A stretch of 64,000 bases of DNA from an uncultured Burkholderiales bacterium (lineage in GTDB: Bacteria; Pseudomonadota; Gammaproteobacteria; Burkholderiales; Burkholderiaceae_C): the NCBI GenBank assembly GCA_903832625.1, contig CAILCI010000065.1:62001-126000 (forward strand). Reading direction: 5' to 3'. The notes beneath the pieces are model-generated. The model was not told the DNA's origin. It saw only the letters and a list, made by a program, of their open reading frames with translations, and searched no databases. Positions 7,808-17,775 of this stretch are shown here, one piece after another. Made by a program: the position numbers and the translations under genes. Within the stretch, counting starts at the first letter, position 1, and each line of letters opens with the position of its first letter.

Positions 7808-10189
7808 TTAAAACTGGTGGTTCCAATAGTTTTTTTGTTTAGCCCGCTCGCATTGCACCAATTCGGGTTGCTGGCTTTGCCAAAATGTCGCACCGCATTG
7901 GGGCGTCTGCACCAAATGCACGGCCAAGGCCTCATAACGCGCGACCACATCGGCACGCGGATGCCCGAACCGATTCCGATACCCCGCCTGCACCACCGCA
8001 ATTTGAGGCCGCACGGCCTGCAAAAACGGCTGCGTTGAAGAAGTCGCGCTGCCGTGGTGCGGCACGAGTAGCCAATCTGCTTGTAAATCGGTTGCTGCAG
8101 TGGCTTGCCGTGCCAGCAATTCAAGCTCTTGCTTGGCCTCGATATCGCCCACCAACAAAGCAGTGCGGCCACTGGCGCTTTGCACGCGCAGCACGCAGCT
8201 CAAGGCATTGCTGGGCAGCTTTTTTTGATAGTCATCGCTTGTCGGGTGCAACACCTCAAAGTAGACGCCATCCCACTGCCAACGCTGCCCTGCCTCGCAG
8301 GTGTGCATCACCCCCAAACTGCGCAAAGGGTGCTCACGCGCAACGGATGTCCACACCTGTGCTTGTGGCTGAGTGGCCAAGACTGCAGCCAAACCACCGC
8401 TGTGGTCTGCGTCTTGGTGACTGACGACGATGCGCGTGAGACGTTCGCCCAAGCTTTGCAAGAGCGGCACAAGCACCCGTTGCCCCGCGTCGCTTTGTGC
8501 GCTGTAGCGCGGCCCCGTGTCGTAGAGCAAGCTGTGGCTGGCTGTTCTGAGCAGCACAGCATGGCCTTGACCCATGTCGGCGGCGAGCAAATCGAACTCA
8601 CCGGCCTCAGGCCGCAAGACTTGCCAAGTGATCAATGGCAAGACCCAGACCAGCCCCAGCAAACGCAGCCACCACGGCAAGCGCAGCGCCCACAGGCTCA
8701 AGCCCAAAACCGCCGCCACACCTGCCCACGCAGGCGCAGCCGCGCCAGACCATTGCGCCAGCGGCCAAGCGCTCAAGTCGGCCAAAAGGGTTTGGGAAAC
8801 CTGCACGCTCCAAGCGGCGAAGCTCCAGGCTTGGGGGACGATCAAGCCCAACAAACACAAGGGCGTGACCCACAAAGTAATCCAAGGTACCGCCAGCACA
8901 TTTGCCGCAAACCCCACCAGCGACACCTGATGAAACAACACCAGCGAGAGTGGCGCCAAGCACACGCTCATGAGCCATTGCTCTTTGAACAATGAGAGCG
9001 TTTGGCGCAGAAGGCTTGGAGTTTGGCGCGGCCAGACATCGCGCCCAGAAGCAAACAACAAGGCCACCGCCACAAAACTCAACCAAAACCCAGCTTGCAG
9101 CAACGCCCATGGATCGCACATCACCACCAGCCAAGCCACCACACTCCAGTTGTAAAACCACGGCCAGCGCTTGTCGTGCCATCGCAGCAGGATGAACAAA
9201 ACCAACATGAGCACGGTGCGTTGCGCTGGCACGCCCCAGCCAGTAAACACCGCATACAACAAGGCCGACACACAAGCCGCCGCATAGGCCACATCAACCG
9301 TTGGGCAACGCAATGCCCATGGGTTGTGCGGTTGCCAAGCATCGCTGCGCCGCCACATAAAGCCCACGCAGACCGCCACGACCCACGCCAAGCCTGTGAT
9401 GTGCAAGCCCGAAATCGACATCAAATGCGCCACACCGGTGGCTCGAAATACCTGCCAATCGCTGCGATCAATGGCCGCTTGGTCGCCCAAGGTCAAGGCT
9501 GAGACGATGCCCGCTGCACTGCGATCTTCAATTCGAGATTCAATGGTGTCGCGCACCCGCTGCCGCAGGGCTTGAACGGGATAAGCGGCACTGTTGCCCA
9601 ACAGCACGGGCTCTGGCTCTTGCTTGTTGTGGCGCACATAGCCGCTGGCTTGCAAGCCTTGCTGCCACATCCACAGCTCGGTGTCAAAACCATGCGGGTT
9701 GATGCTGCCGTGCGGCACTTTGAGGCGCACAAAAAAACGCCAGCGCTGGCCGACCTTGAGTGTGGGAGGCGACAAGCGAGGGTCTTCGTTGGCATACCAA
9801 TTGAGCAAAAGGCTTGAAGGCACATTCACAACATTGGCTGACGAATCCACCTCAAAACGAAAGCGCCAATGGCCTGCTTCTAAATCAGGCAAGGCCGAAA
9901 TCACGCCTTGCACTTGCAGGGATTGACCTTCCAGCGCAGGGTTCAACGCCTGTTGTTGATATAGCGCTGCTCGCCAGCCCGTTTGCGCAAAACTCAACAA
10001 GGCGCAGGCAAGTGCCAGCAAGGCGTTGCGTAACACGGGTCTTGTTTTGACATGCCCACATAAAACCCATACGCCCACCAAGCCACAACCGGCATAAGCT
10101 CCCCAGCCCCACAACTGCGCTTGCTGCAATTGCACGGCCACGCCCAAGATGCCGCCCCAACATACGCTCAACAATGTCCACACATCCAC
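7808..10189 (-). CDS. comEC: DNA internalization competence protein ComEC/Rec2
   Basis: A 793-residue inner-membrane protein in the usual order. A hydrophobic N-terminus with a DUF4131-type soluble region (about 50-220) comes first, then the competence domain with many membrane helices (about 220-520; motif HLMSISGLHITGLAW). Last is a C-terminal metallo-beta-lactamase domain with HQDADHSGG and a later H-H-G-S-A-T. ComEC forms the channel for single-stranded DNA during transformation, and the C-terminal domain may be a nuclease. The start is GTG 10189 with a purine-rich stretch just before it. No other competence gene is nearby. It separates the two ATP-grasp/alpha-E sets. Confidence 0.93.
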   Translation of the reverse strand: MDVWTLLSVCWGGILGVAVQLQQAQLWGWGAYAGCGLVGVWVLCGHVKTRPVLRNALLALACALLSFAQTGWRAALYQQQALNPALEGQSLQVQGVISALPDLEAGHWRFRFEVDSSANVVNVPSSLLLNWYANEDPRLSPPTLKVGQRWRFFVRLKVPHGSINPHGFDTELWMWQQGLQASGYVRHNKQEPEPVLLGNSAAYPVQALRQRVRDTIESRIEDRSAAGIVSALTLGDQAAIDRSDWQVFRATGVAHLMSISGLHITGLAWVVAVCVGFMWRRSDAWQPHNPWALRCPTVDVAYAAACVSALLYAVFTGWGVPAQRTVLMLVLFILLRWHDKRWPWFYNWSVVAWLVVMCDPWALLQAGFWLSFVAVALLFASGRDVWPRQTPSLLRQTLSLFKEQWLMSVCLAPLSLVLFHQVSLVGFAANVLAVPWITLWVTPLCLLGLIVPQAWSFAAWSVQVSQTLLADLSAWPLAQWSGAAAPAWAGVAAVLGLSLWALRLPWWLRLLGLVWVLPLITWQVLRPEAGEFDLLAADMGQGHAVLLRTASHSLLYDTGPRYSAQSDAGQRVLVPLLQSLGERLTRIVVSHQDADHSGGLAAVLATQPQAQVWTSVAREHPLRSLGVMHTCEAGQRWQWDGVYFEVLHPTSDDYQKKLPSNALSCVLRVQSASGRTALLVGDIEAKQELELLARQATAATDLQADWLLVPHHGSATSSTQPFLQAVRPQIAVVQAGYRNRFGHPRADVVARYEALAVHLVQTPQCGATFWQSQQPELVQCERAKQKNYWNHQF

Positions 10190-10245
10190 GCCCCTGCACT
10201 TGGGGCTTGAATGTAGGCATGTGTGGGCGCTCTGCGTCTAAGCGG

Positions 10246-10260
10246 CGCTTAATTTAAGCG
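10246..10260. repeat. Perfect palindrome between two minus-strand genes
   Basis: CGCTTAA-T-TTAAGCG is a perfect 7-bp inverted repeat about 57 bp upstream of comEC and 28 bp downstream of the next gene. It has no T tract and could be an operator for comEC or a short hairpin. Nothing else was recognised in this gap. Confidence 0.35.
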
Positions 10261-10288
10261 GCGGTGGTTCACGCCATTGCTTGGAGAT

Positions 10289-10711
10289 TTATGCAGCCGG
10301 TTTGGCGTTGCTACAAATCTCTTTTTTGAGCATGGCCATGTAGGTGTTGGGACGAATCGGGGTTTCGCGGTAACGCCACTCTTGGACATCGTCGCTGGAC
10401 ACTTCTTTGCCCTTGCCCATGGGCTGGTCGAAGTAACTGATGGACAGGCGCACCACGGTGTCGTTTTTGCAGTACATGCGCACACGCATCATGTAGGACT
10501 TGTAGTTCTCGCCATTGGGGGTTTTATCGCCTTTGGCGTTATCACTCAAAATCCAAGCATAGCGAGATACATGCACAGGCATGACAGAATTCTTATCAAA
10601 GTAATATGCGATGTCTTCGTCTTTGGACAACTCGCTCCAGTCCGCATGAGCCGCCCAAGGCAAGCCACAGACCAAAGCCAACAGCACAGAAAAAAAGCGA
10701 CGCAAGACCAT
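10289..10711 (-). CDS. Exported protein resembling surface-adhesin protein E
   Basis: A 140-residue exported protein. ATG 10711 begins a clear signal peptide (MVLRRFFSVLLALVCGLPWA ending in AHA), which is why I prefer it to a start 72 bases upstream. The mature part is about 117 residues, with W-x-E-L-S near its start, Y-Y-F-D, R-Y-A-W-I-L, and a Cys pair (one in MYCKND, one near the C-terminus). This pattern resembles the small beta-rich surface-adhesin E-like domain common in beta-proteobacteria, but that call is tentative. It is divergent from the transglutaminase gene. Confidence 0.7.
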   Translation of the reverse strand: MVLRRFFSVLLALVCGLPWAAHADWSELSKDEDIAYYFDKNSVMPVHVSRYAWILSDNAKGDKTPNGENYKSYMMRVRMYCKNDTVVRLSISYFDQPMGKGKEVSSDDVQEWRYRETPIRPNTYMAMLKKEICSNAKPAA

Positions 10712-10823
10712 GTTTGATACTCGTTTGAAACCTACTCGACGTAAAGATCGGCACAAACGCTGGAAACTTGAATGCACCAGCATGATGCAAGCAGGCTGGC
10801 GCGTGTCTTGCTAGAGGATTTCT

Positions 10824-13800
10824 ATGTCTATACACGCTGCACTTCACCACGTCACACATTATCGCTACGACCGCCCTGTGCAACTGGGGCCGCAAGTCAT
10901 CCGATTGCGCCCTGCGCCGCACTGCCGCAGCAAAATTTTGTCCTACTCGCTCAAGGTGGAGCCAGCGCACTTTGTCAACTGGCAACAAGACCCGTTTGCC
11001 AACTACCAAGCGCGTTTGGTGTTCCACGAAAAAACCACCGAATTCAAAGTCACGGTGGATGTGGTGGTCGAGATGGCGGTCTACAACCCCTTCGATTTTT
11101 TCTTGGAACCCTATGCCGAGCAAATGCCCTTCAAATACGAGGCCAAGCTCAAGCAAGAGTTGGCGCCGTATTTGGAAGCTTCGGCGGGTGGCAGCAAATT
11201 CAAAGCCTATGCCAAGGCTGTGAAGGCCAAGCTCGATGTCAAACACCCGATACGCAGCATCGATTTTTTGGTGCAACTCAACCAGCAGTTGCAACACGAT
11301 ATTCGCTACCTCATCCGCATGGAGCCAGGGGTGCAAACCGCCGAGGAAACCCTGCAGCTGGCCAGCGGATCATGCCGCGACAGCGCTTGGTTGTTGGTGC
11401 AATTGCTGCGCTACTGCGGCTTGGCAGCGCGGTTTGTGTCGGGCTATTTGATTCAGCTCGCGCCCGACGTCAAAGCGCTGGACGGCCCCAGCGGCACGGA
11501 GGTGGACTTCACCGACTTACACGCTTGGTGCGAGGTGTATTTGCCCGGCGCAGGCTGGGTGGGACTAGACCCGACTTCTGGCTTGTTGGCGGGCGAAGGC
11601 CATATTCCATTGGCTTGTACACCCCAACCCTCCAGCGCGGCGCCCATCGAGGGTTTGGTGGACGAAGCCGAAGTGACCTTTGCGCACGAGATGAAAGTCA
11701 GCCGCGTGCTGGAGTCGCCCCGGGTGACCAAGCCATACACCGACGAGCAATGGGTACAAGTCCTGAGCTTGGGCGAACAAGTCGATCAGCGCTTGTTGGC
11801 CGATGATGTGCGCCTGACCATGGGCGGTGAGCCCACTTTTGTGGCCGTGAGTGACCGCGATGCACCAGAATGGAACACCGACGCCCTAGGCCCCACCAAG
11901 CGAGGAATTGCCACCGAGTTGGTGCACAAGCTGCGCAAAGAATATGGTGCGGGTGGTTTTTTGCATTTTGGGCAAGGCAAGTGGTATCCGGGTGAGCAAC
12001 TGCCGCGCTGGGCGCTGGGCATTCATTGGCGCACCGATGGTCAGCCGTGTTGGAGCAACCCCGATTTATTTGCGGACGAACGCGATGCGCATTTCTACAC
12101 CAGCGACGACGCCAATGCCTTCACCCGCACACTGGCGCACAAACTGGGCTTGAGCGGTCAAACCATCATGCCCGGCTACGAAGACACTTGGTACTACCTG
12201 TGGCGCGAGCGCCGCTTGCCTGTCAACGTCGACCCGTTTGAATCTCGCCTAGACGACCCGCTGGAGCGCGACCGTTTGCGCCGCGTGTTTGAAAATGGCT
12301 TGGATCAACCGGTGGGCTACATCTTGCCCTTGGGCGCGAATGATCCGCTCTTGGGAGGCGCACGCTGGCAATCGGGCGCTTGGTTTGTGCGCGATGAGCG
12401 CCTGTATTTGATGCCTGGCGACTCGCCCATGGGCTACCGTCTGCCTCTGGATTCCCTGCCTTGGGTGAGCAAAAACGACGCCCAACATCCGATCGACCAA
12501 GACCCGTTTGCACCACGCGCAAACTTGCCGCACGCAGCCGCCATCAAGGCGCAGTTTGCCGATCACGCGCGTTTCACCCATTACCCCTCTGAGGCGCAAG
12601 CCCCCGCCAAATTCGAATCCGCCCATTGGCTCAAACGCACCGCTTTGTGCGTGGAAGTGCGCGACCCCGCGCGAGGCAACGGCGCAGGTGCTGAATTTGA
12701 CGCCAGCAACACCCCCAAACGCGGCGTGATGTATGTCTTCATGCCGCCGCTCACGCGCTTGGAAGACTACTTGGAATTGCTCGGCGCAATTGAAGCCACC
12801 GCCCAATCGCTCAACATCCGCATTGTGTTGGAGGGCTACCCACCTCCACGCGATCCGCGCCTCAAAGTGCTGCAAGTCACGCCCGATCCGGGTGTGATTG
12901 AAGTCAACATCCACCCTGCCAACAACTGGCATGAGCTGGTCGATCACACCGAGTTTTTGTACCAAGCTGCATTTGAGACCCGCTTGTCTGCCGAAAAATT
13001 CATGACCGATGGCCGCCACACTGGCACGGGCGGGGGCAACCATTTTGTGATGGGCGGCGCAAGCGCTGCGGACAGTCCCTTCTTGCGCAAGCCCGAATTG
13101 CTGGCCAGTTTGGTGCTGTATTGGCACAACCATCCATCGCTGAGTTATTTGTTCAGTGGCATGTTCATCGGCCCCACCAGCCAAGCACCGCGTGTGGACG
13201 AGGCGCGAAACGACCAAATTTACGAGCTTGAAATTGCGCTGCGTGAAATCAACCGCAACCGCGAGCTTTATGGTGCAGACATGCCGCCATGGCTGGTGGA
13301 TCGAAGCCTGCGCAACATCTTGATCGATGTCACGGGCAACACGCATCGCTCCGAGTTTTGCATTGACAAGCTGTATTCACCCGATTCCAGCACGGGTCGG
13401 CTGGGTTTGCTGGAGCTGCGTGCGTTTGAAATGCCACCGCACGCCCGCATGAGCGTGGTGCAGCAGTTGTTGCTCCGCGCCTTGGTGTCGCGTTTTTGGT
13501 CAACGCCCTACACCGCCCGCGCCACGCGCTGGGGCACGGAGTTGCACGACCGCTTCATGTTGCCGTATTTTGTGAAAGCCGATTTTGACGATGTGCTGAC
13601 CGAGCTGGGCGACCACGGTTTTCGCTTTGACCCGAGTTGGTTTGCCCCACATTTTGAATTCCGCTTCCCGCGCGTGGGCGAGTTGGTCACGCAAGGCATG
13701 ACGCTGGCGCTGCGCACGGCGCTTGAGCCTTGGCATGTCATGGGCGAAGAAAATGGCGGTGGCGGCACGGTGCGCTACGTCGACTCATCGCTGGAGCGCA

Positions 13801-14213
13801 TTGAGGTGCAGGTCAACGGCCTCAATCCGAGCCGCCACACGGTCATGGTCAACGGCAGGCCACTGCCCTTGCAGCCCACGGGCAATGTGGGCGAATATGT
13901 GGCGGGCGTGCGCTACAAAGCCTGGGCGCCGCCCTCGGCCTTGCATCCCAGCATTGGTGCGCATGCACCCTTGACCTTTGACATCGTAGATACATGGATG
14001 AAACGCGCCATTGGCGGCTGTCAATACCATGTGTCGCATCCGGGCGGATTGAGCTATGAGAGCTTTCCCGTCAACGCCTACGAGGCCGAGAGTCGTCGCT
14101 TGTCGCGCTTTTTCACCACAGGGCATACGCCTGGGGTGCAGCACATGAGCAAGGTCAATGCCGAGTTGGTGGCCAGCCCTGAATTTCCGTTCACCTTGGA
14201 TTTGCGTCGCTAG
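10824..14213 (+). CDS. Transglutaminase-like protein with DUF2126 domain
   Basis: An 1129-residue protein. An N-terminal beta-sandwich region (1-110, transglutaminase N-terminal type) precedes a transglutaminase/peptidase core with a likely triad Cys184 (SGSCRDSAW), His233 (DLHAWCEVY) and Asp249 (GLDPTSG). From about residue 330 to the end is the long DUF2126 domain (LTMGGEPTFV, GGGNHFVMGG, P-A-N-N-W-H-E-L). No signal peptide, so probably cytoplasmic. GAGGA lies 7 nt before ATG 10824. It heads a run of three genes (with the ATP-grasp/alpha-E fusion and a second transglutaminase) that genome surveys have linked as a predicted peptide-synthesis or protein-tagging system; the biochemistry is not known to me. 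Confidence 0.9.
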   Translation: MSIHAALHHVTHYRYDRPVQLGPQVIRLRPAPHCRSKILSYSLKVEPAHFVNWQQDPFANYQARLVFHEKTTEFKVTVDVVVEMAVYNPFDFFLEPYAEQMPFKYEAKLKQELAPYLEASAGGSKFKAYAKAVKAKLDVKHPIRSIDFLVQLNQQLQHDIRYLIRMEPGVQTAEETLQLASGSCRDSAWLLVQLLRYCGLAARFVSGYLIQLAPDVKALDGPSGTEVDFTDLHAWCEVYLPGAGWVGLDPTSGLLAGEGHIPLACTPQPSSAAPIEGLVDEAEVTFAHEMKVSRVLESPRVTKPYTDEQWVQVLSLGEQVDQRLLADDVRLTMGGEPTFVAVSDRDAPEWNTDALGPTKRGIATELVHKLRKEYGAGGFLHFGQGKWYPGEQLPRWALGIHWRTDGQPCWSNPDLFADERDAHFYTSDDANAFTRTLAHKLGLSGQTIMPGYEDTWYYLWRERRLPVNVDPFESRLDDPLERDRLRRVFENGLDQPVGYILPLGANDPLLGGARWQSGAWFVRDERLYLMPGDSPMGYRLPLDSLPWVSKNDAQHPIDQDPFAPRANLPHAAAIKAQFADHARFTHYPSEAQAPAKFESAHWLKRTALCVEVRDPARGNGAGAEFDASNTPKRGVMYVFMPPLTRLEDYLELLGAIEATAQSLNIRIVLEGYPPPRDPRLKVLQVTPDPGVIEVNIHPANNWHELVDHTEFLYQAAFETRLSAEKFMTDGRHTGTGGGNHFVMGGASAADSPFLRKPELLASLVLYWHNHPSLSYLFSGMFIGPTSQAPRVDEARNDQIYELEIALREINRNRELYGADMPPWLVDRSLRNILIDVTGNTHRSEFCIDKLYSPDSSTGRLGLLELRAFEMPPHARMSVVQQLLLRALVSRFWSTPYTARATRWGTELHDRFMLPYFVKADFDDVLTELGDHGFRFDPSWFAPHFEFRFPRVGELVTQGMTLALRTALEPWHVMGEENGGGGTVRYVDSSLERIEVQVNGLNPSRHTVMVNGRPLPLQPTGNVGEYVAGVRYKAWAPPSALHPSIGAHAPLTFDIVDTWMKRAIGGCQYHVSHPGGLSYESFPVNAYEAESRRLSRFFTTGHTPGVQHMSKVNAELVASPEFPFTLDLRR

Positions 14214-14242
14214 GCCGCGCGCGGTGAGACAATGCAGCCATC

Positions 14243-16807
14243 GTGTCCACACCTATTCCTGCCACCGACGCTGCAAGCCAAGAACCACGTCTGGTTGATG
14301 TGGTGAAGGCTCTCATACACCCTGCCGCCAGCGGGCACTTTGACGAACTCCAAGACGGGCCAGCGCGTGAGGCCAAAGACCTCGACCTAGCCCCCGTCTG
14401 GCAAGGCTTTTTCGAGCAACTGGGCAGCAGCCGCGCCGAAGACCTCAAGCGTCGCAACCAAACGCTGGCGCGCCAAGTGCGCGACAACGGCATCACTTAC
14501 AACGTGTATGCCAACCCGAACAGCCCTCAGCGGCCTTGGGCAGTCGATTTGTTCCCGCTCATCATCACGCCGCAGAGCTGGCAGCAGATTGAATCGGGCG
14601 TCATCCAGCGGGCGCGCTTGCTTGAAAGCATCATGGCCGATGTGTATGGCGAACAAAAGCTGATTCGCCAAGCCCTGATTCCCGCTGCTTTGGTGCAAGG
14701 CCATCCCGGTTATTTGCGCGCCATGCACGGCATTGTGCCGGCGGGTGGCAAGCATTTGCACATTGCCGCATTTGACTTGGCGCGGGGCGTGGATGGGCAA
14801 TGGTCGGTCGTGTCGCAGCGCACCCAAGCGCCATCGGGTTTGGGGTATTTGCTGGAAAACCGCTTGCTCATATCGCAGCAGTTTCCGCAAGCCTTTGAAT
14901 CGCTGCGCATTCAGCGCTTGGCCGCGAGTTATCGGCATTGGATGAACTCGCTAAAGCGCCACAGCACGGCTGGCGAGAACGCGCATGTGGCCTTGCTCAC
15001 GCCGGGTCCGTACAACGAAACTTATTTTGAACACGCCTACCTCGCCCGCTATCTCGGCCTGTCCTTGGTCGAAGGCGGCGATTTGACGGTGCGCGACGAA
15101 CGTTTGTATTTGCGCACCTTGCGCGGTTTAGAGCCGGTACATGTGCTCATCAAGCGCATGGATGACGAATTTTTAGATCCGCTGGAGTTGCGTGCCGACT
15201 CCACGCTGGGTATTCCAGGCCTGCTGCAAGCCATTCGAGCTGGCCATGTGGTGATGGCCAACACGCCCGGCTCAGCGTTTTTAGAGTCGCCCGCCTTGCT
15301 GGGCTTTTTGCCCGCGCTATCAGAGGCCTTATTGGACGAAGACTTGCTCATGCCCGCGCTCGATACTTGGTGGTGTGGCGAAGCAGCGGCCATGACGTCG
15401 GCGCTCACGCATTTGGAACACACCGTCATCAAGCCGACCTATCCCGTCTCTAGCTTTGGTGCGGCACTGGGCTTTAACCTCACGCCTTCACAACGCGATG
15501 AATGGGCGGGGCGCATCAGCCGCAACCCAGACGCGCATTGCTTGCAGGCCTACACACCGCTGGCGCAAATGCCCACTTGGCTCGACAGCGAACAAGCCGT
15601 GGTGCCGCGCTCTTTCATGCTGCGCGTGTTTGCCTTGCGAGACGGCGCCGACTCTTGGCGCGTCTTACCCGGCGGCTTGGCACGCATTGCGCCTGCTAAC
15701 GCACAAATTGCGTCCATGCAAAGCGGTGGCAGCAGCGCCGACGTGTGGGTGCAAACCCATGCACCCGTGGACCGAACCACCTTGCTCACCAAGCCCTCCA
15801 ACGCCAGCGAATGGTCGCCGCGCAAACGCATTGTGACCAGCCGCGCCGCAGAAAACCTATATTGGCTGGGACGCTACAGCGAGCGCTGCGAAAACAATGT
15901 CCGCTGGGTCAAGTTGTGTTTGGAAGCGCTCAACAACCAAGAGCCAGTCTCAGACATCACTTGGACTTGGATGCACCAGCTCAGCCAAACCCAAGGCTTG
16001 ATTCCGCCCAACGTACCACGCCGCATGTTAGAGCGCACCTTGCTCGCCGGGCTGGACCAAGACGCGCAAACCACCAGCGTGGGCTACAACCTGCGCAGCT
16101 TGCGCCAAGCGGCCTCGTCTTTGCGCGAGCGACTCTCCAGCGAACAATGGGGCGTGATTGAGCGCTGCGTAGAGCGTTTTAATTCAGAATGCCAGCAAAT
16201 GCTCTCGCACCCTGAGTTTTCGGCGGTGCAGGCCATTCAAACGCTGGATGCCACCAGCTCGTCCTTGGCCGCCATCACCGGCGCGCAAACCGACCGCATG
16301 ACGCGCGATGACGGCTGGCAACTGCTCAGCATTGGCCGTCATGTGGAGCGTTTGGCGTTTTTATCGCAGTGCTTGACCTTGAGTGTGGACTTGGGTGCGT
16401 TGGACGACCCCATTCACAGCTCCCACTTTGCGGCGCTGCTGGCGGTGTTTGACAGCACCATCACTTTCAATGCGCAGTTCCAACTGCACCGCGAGTTGCC
16501 GCCACTGTTGTCGCTGTTGGTGCTTGACCGTGACAACCCACGTTCCCTGGCTTGGGTGTCACGAGCTTTGCGCTCGCGCTTGTCCAAGCTGGCCGACACG
16601 CCCATTGGCGAGCCTGATGCGCTGGCGCAGCTCGTGCCCAAGTTTGACATCGATTTACAAACCCTGTGCACACGTGGTGAGCTGCAACAGCTCCCGCACC
16701 TGCAAGAGACCTTGGCGCAATGCAGCCAAGCCGCATGGCAAGTCTCAGACGCTGTCACAGCGCGCTACTTCAGTCACACGCTCGATGCGGACAGCATTGG
16801 CATTTAA
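14243..16807 (+). CDS. Circularly permuted ATP-grasp fused to alpha-E domain
   Basis: An 854-residue fusion. Residues about 60-510 match the same family as the separate ATP-grasp protein at 6304-7764 (ALLTPGPYNETYFEHAYLAR, K-R-M-D-D-E-F-L-D-P-L, V-I-K-P-T-Y...F-G-A). Residues about 530-850 are an alpha-E domain beginning TSRAAENLYWLGRYSERCEN. The fusion joins what are two adjacent genes on the other strand, supporting a physical complex between the two parts. The start is GTG 14243, 29 bp after the DUF2126 gene; no upstream in-frame ATG was found. The next gene begins 14 bp downstream. Confidence 0.9.
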   Translation: MSTPIPATDAASQEPRLVDVVKALIHPAASGHFDELQDGPAREAKDLDLAPVWQGFFEQLGSSRAEDLKRRNQTLARQVRDNGITYNVYANPNSPQRPWAVDLFPLIITPQSWQQIESGVIQRARLLESIMADVYGEQKLIRQALIPAALVQGHPGYLRAMHGIVPAGGKHLHIAAFDLARGVDGQWSVVSQRTQAPSGLGYLLENRLLISQQFPQAFESLRIQRLAASYRHWMNSLKRHSTAGENAHVALLTPGPYNETYFEHAYLARYLGLSLVEGGDLTVRDERLYLRTLRGLEPVHVLIKRMDDEFLDPLELRADSTLGIPGLLQAIRAGHVVMANTPGSAFLESPALLGFLPALSEALLDEDLLMPALDTWWCGEAAAMTSALTHLEHTVIKPTYPVSSFGAALGFNLTPSQRDEWAGRISRNPDAHCLQAYTPLAQMPTWLDSEQAVVPRSFMLRVFALRDGADSWRVLPGGLARIAPANAQIASMQSGGSSADVWVQTHAPVDRTTLLTKPSNASEWSPRKRIVTSRAAENLYWLGRYSERCENNVRWVKLCLEALNNQEPVSDITWTWMHQLSQTQGLIPPNVPRRMLERTLLAGLDQDAQTTSVGYNLRSLRQAASSLRERLSSEQWGVIERCVERFNSECQQMLSHPEFSAVQAIQTLDATSSSLAAITGAQTDRMTRDDGWQLLSIGRHVERLAFLSQCLTLSVDLGALDDPIHSSHFAALLAVFDSTITFNAQFQLHRELPPLLSLLVLDRDNPRSLAWVSRALRSRLSKLADTPIGEPDALAQLVPKFDIDLQTLCTRGELQQLPHLQETLAQCSQAAWQVSDAVTARYFSHTLDADSIGI

Positions 16808-16821
16808 GAGCGAGTTGCGCC

Positions 16822-17727
16822 ATGTTGCTTGATATTCACCACAGCACAATCTACACCTACTCGCCACAAGTCAACACCGCGCAACACATTGCGCACCTGA
16901 TGCCGCGCAACACGCCCGTGCAAGTGGTAGAAATGACGGGTCTTGGCATCAACCCGCCGCCCGCACAAGTGCGCCATTCGCTCGACGCCTTTGGCAACCA
17001 CCGCTCGTTTTTCTCCATTCCCACGGCACACACCGAACTCTCGGTGAGCGCGCACAGCCGCTTGGAAACCCAGCCATCCTCACTCAGTAGGGCCGAAGTT
17101 GATCACTTGGCCAACACCTCGCTGCCATGGGAAAAACTGCGCGAACGATTTCGCTATCAGGCAGGCGCGTCGTTTGACGAAGCGCAAGAATTTGTTTTTG
17201 CCTCGCCCTACGTGCAAGCGCACGCCGAATTTGCCAACTACGCCCGCAAGAGTTTCTCGCCCAACCGACCTGCGCTGCAAGCCACCATCGAATTGATGTC
17301 GCGCATTCACCAAGACTTTGAATACGCCAGCCTGAGCACCGATGTTCACACTCCCGCGCTTGAAGCCTTGGCGCAGCGCCGTGGTGTATGCCAAGATTTT
17401 GCGCACATCATGCTGGCGTGTTTGCGCACCCTGGGCTTGGCCGCGCGCTATGTCAGCGGCTATGTGCTGACGCATCCGCCCGAGGGTCAGCCACGCTTGA
17501 TTGGCTGCGATGCCTCGCACGCTTGGGTGTCTTTGTATCTGCCTGAGGTGGGCTGGTTCGATTTAGACCCCACCAACAACCGCTGTGGCTTGAATTCTCC
17601 CGGCGAGGACTATGCCTGCGTGGCCTGGGGGCGCGACTTTGGCGATGTTTCGCCCGTGCGCGGTGTGATTCACGGCGGGGCAAGCCATACACTCCAAGTC
17701 GCGGTGACCGTCACACCCTTGGGCTAA
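16822..17727 (+). CDS. Transglutaminase-like cysteine peptidase family protein
   Basis: A 301-residue protein with an N-terminal transglutaminase-type beta region (MLLDIHHSTIYTYSPQVNTA) and a transglutaminase core with likely triad Cys190 (RRGVCQDFAH), His233 (DASHAWVSLY) and Asp249 (DLDPTNN). I start at ATG 16822, which gives the family N-terminus; the frame is open upstream but overlaps the previous gene. It lacks the DUF2126 extension of its larger relative at 10824. It is the third gene of the cluster and could act as a protease or cross-linking enzyme on the product of the ATP-grasp enzyme (inference). Confidence 0.9.
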   Translation: MLLDIHHSTIYTYSPQVNTAQHIAHLMPRNTPVQVVEMTGLGINPPPAQVRHSLDAFGNHRSFFSIPTAHTELSVSAHSRLETQPSSLSRAEVDHLANTSLPWEKLRERFRYQAGASFDEAQEFVFASPYVQAHAEFANYARKSFSPNRPALQATIELMSRIHQDFEYASLSTDVHTPALEALAQRRGVCQDFAHIMLACLRTLGLAARYVSGYVLTHPPEGQPRLIGCDASHAWVSLYLPEVGWFDLDPTNNRCGLNSPGEDYACVAWGRDFGDVSPVRGVIHGGASHTLQVAVTVTPLG

Positions 17728-17775
17728 AGGCCTTGCTGGCGCTCTAGAATCTGCGTTCTTCACAAAGGACATCGC

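Noticed and set aside
10772-11806. Plus-strand open frame of 344 codons overlapping the transglutaminase gene
   Set aside because: It is a different frame of the same DNA, rich in Arg/Gly, with no recognisable domain; the transglutaminase frame carries a complete catalytic triad.
12249-13346. Long open frame antisense within the DUF2126 gene (365 codons)
   Set aside because: Its composition (His/Arg/Val-rich, no family features) is that of a shadow of the coding strand.
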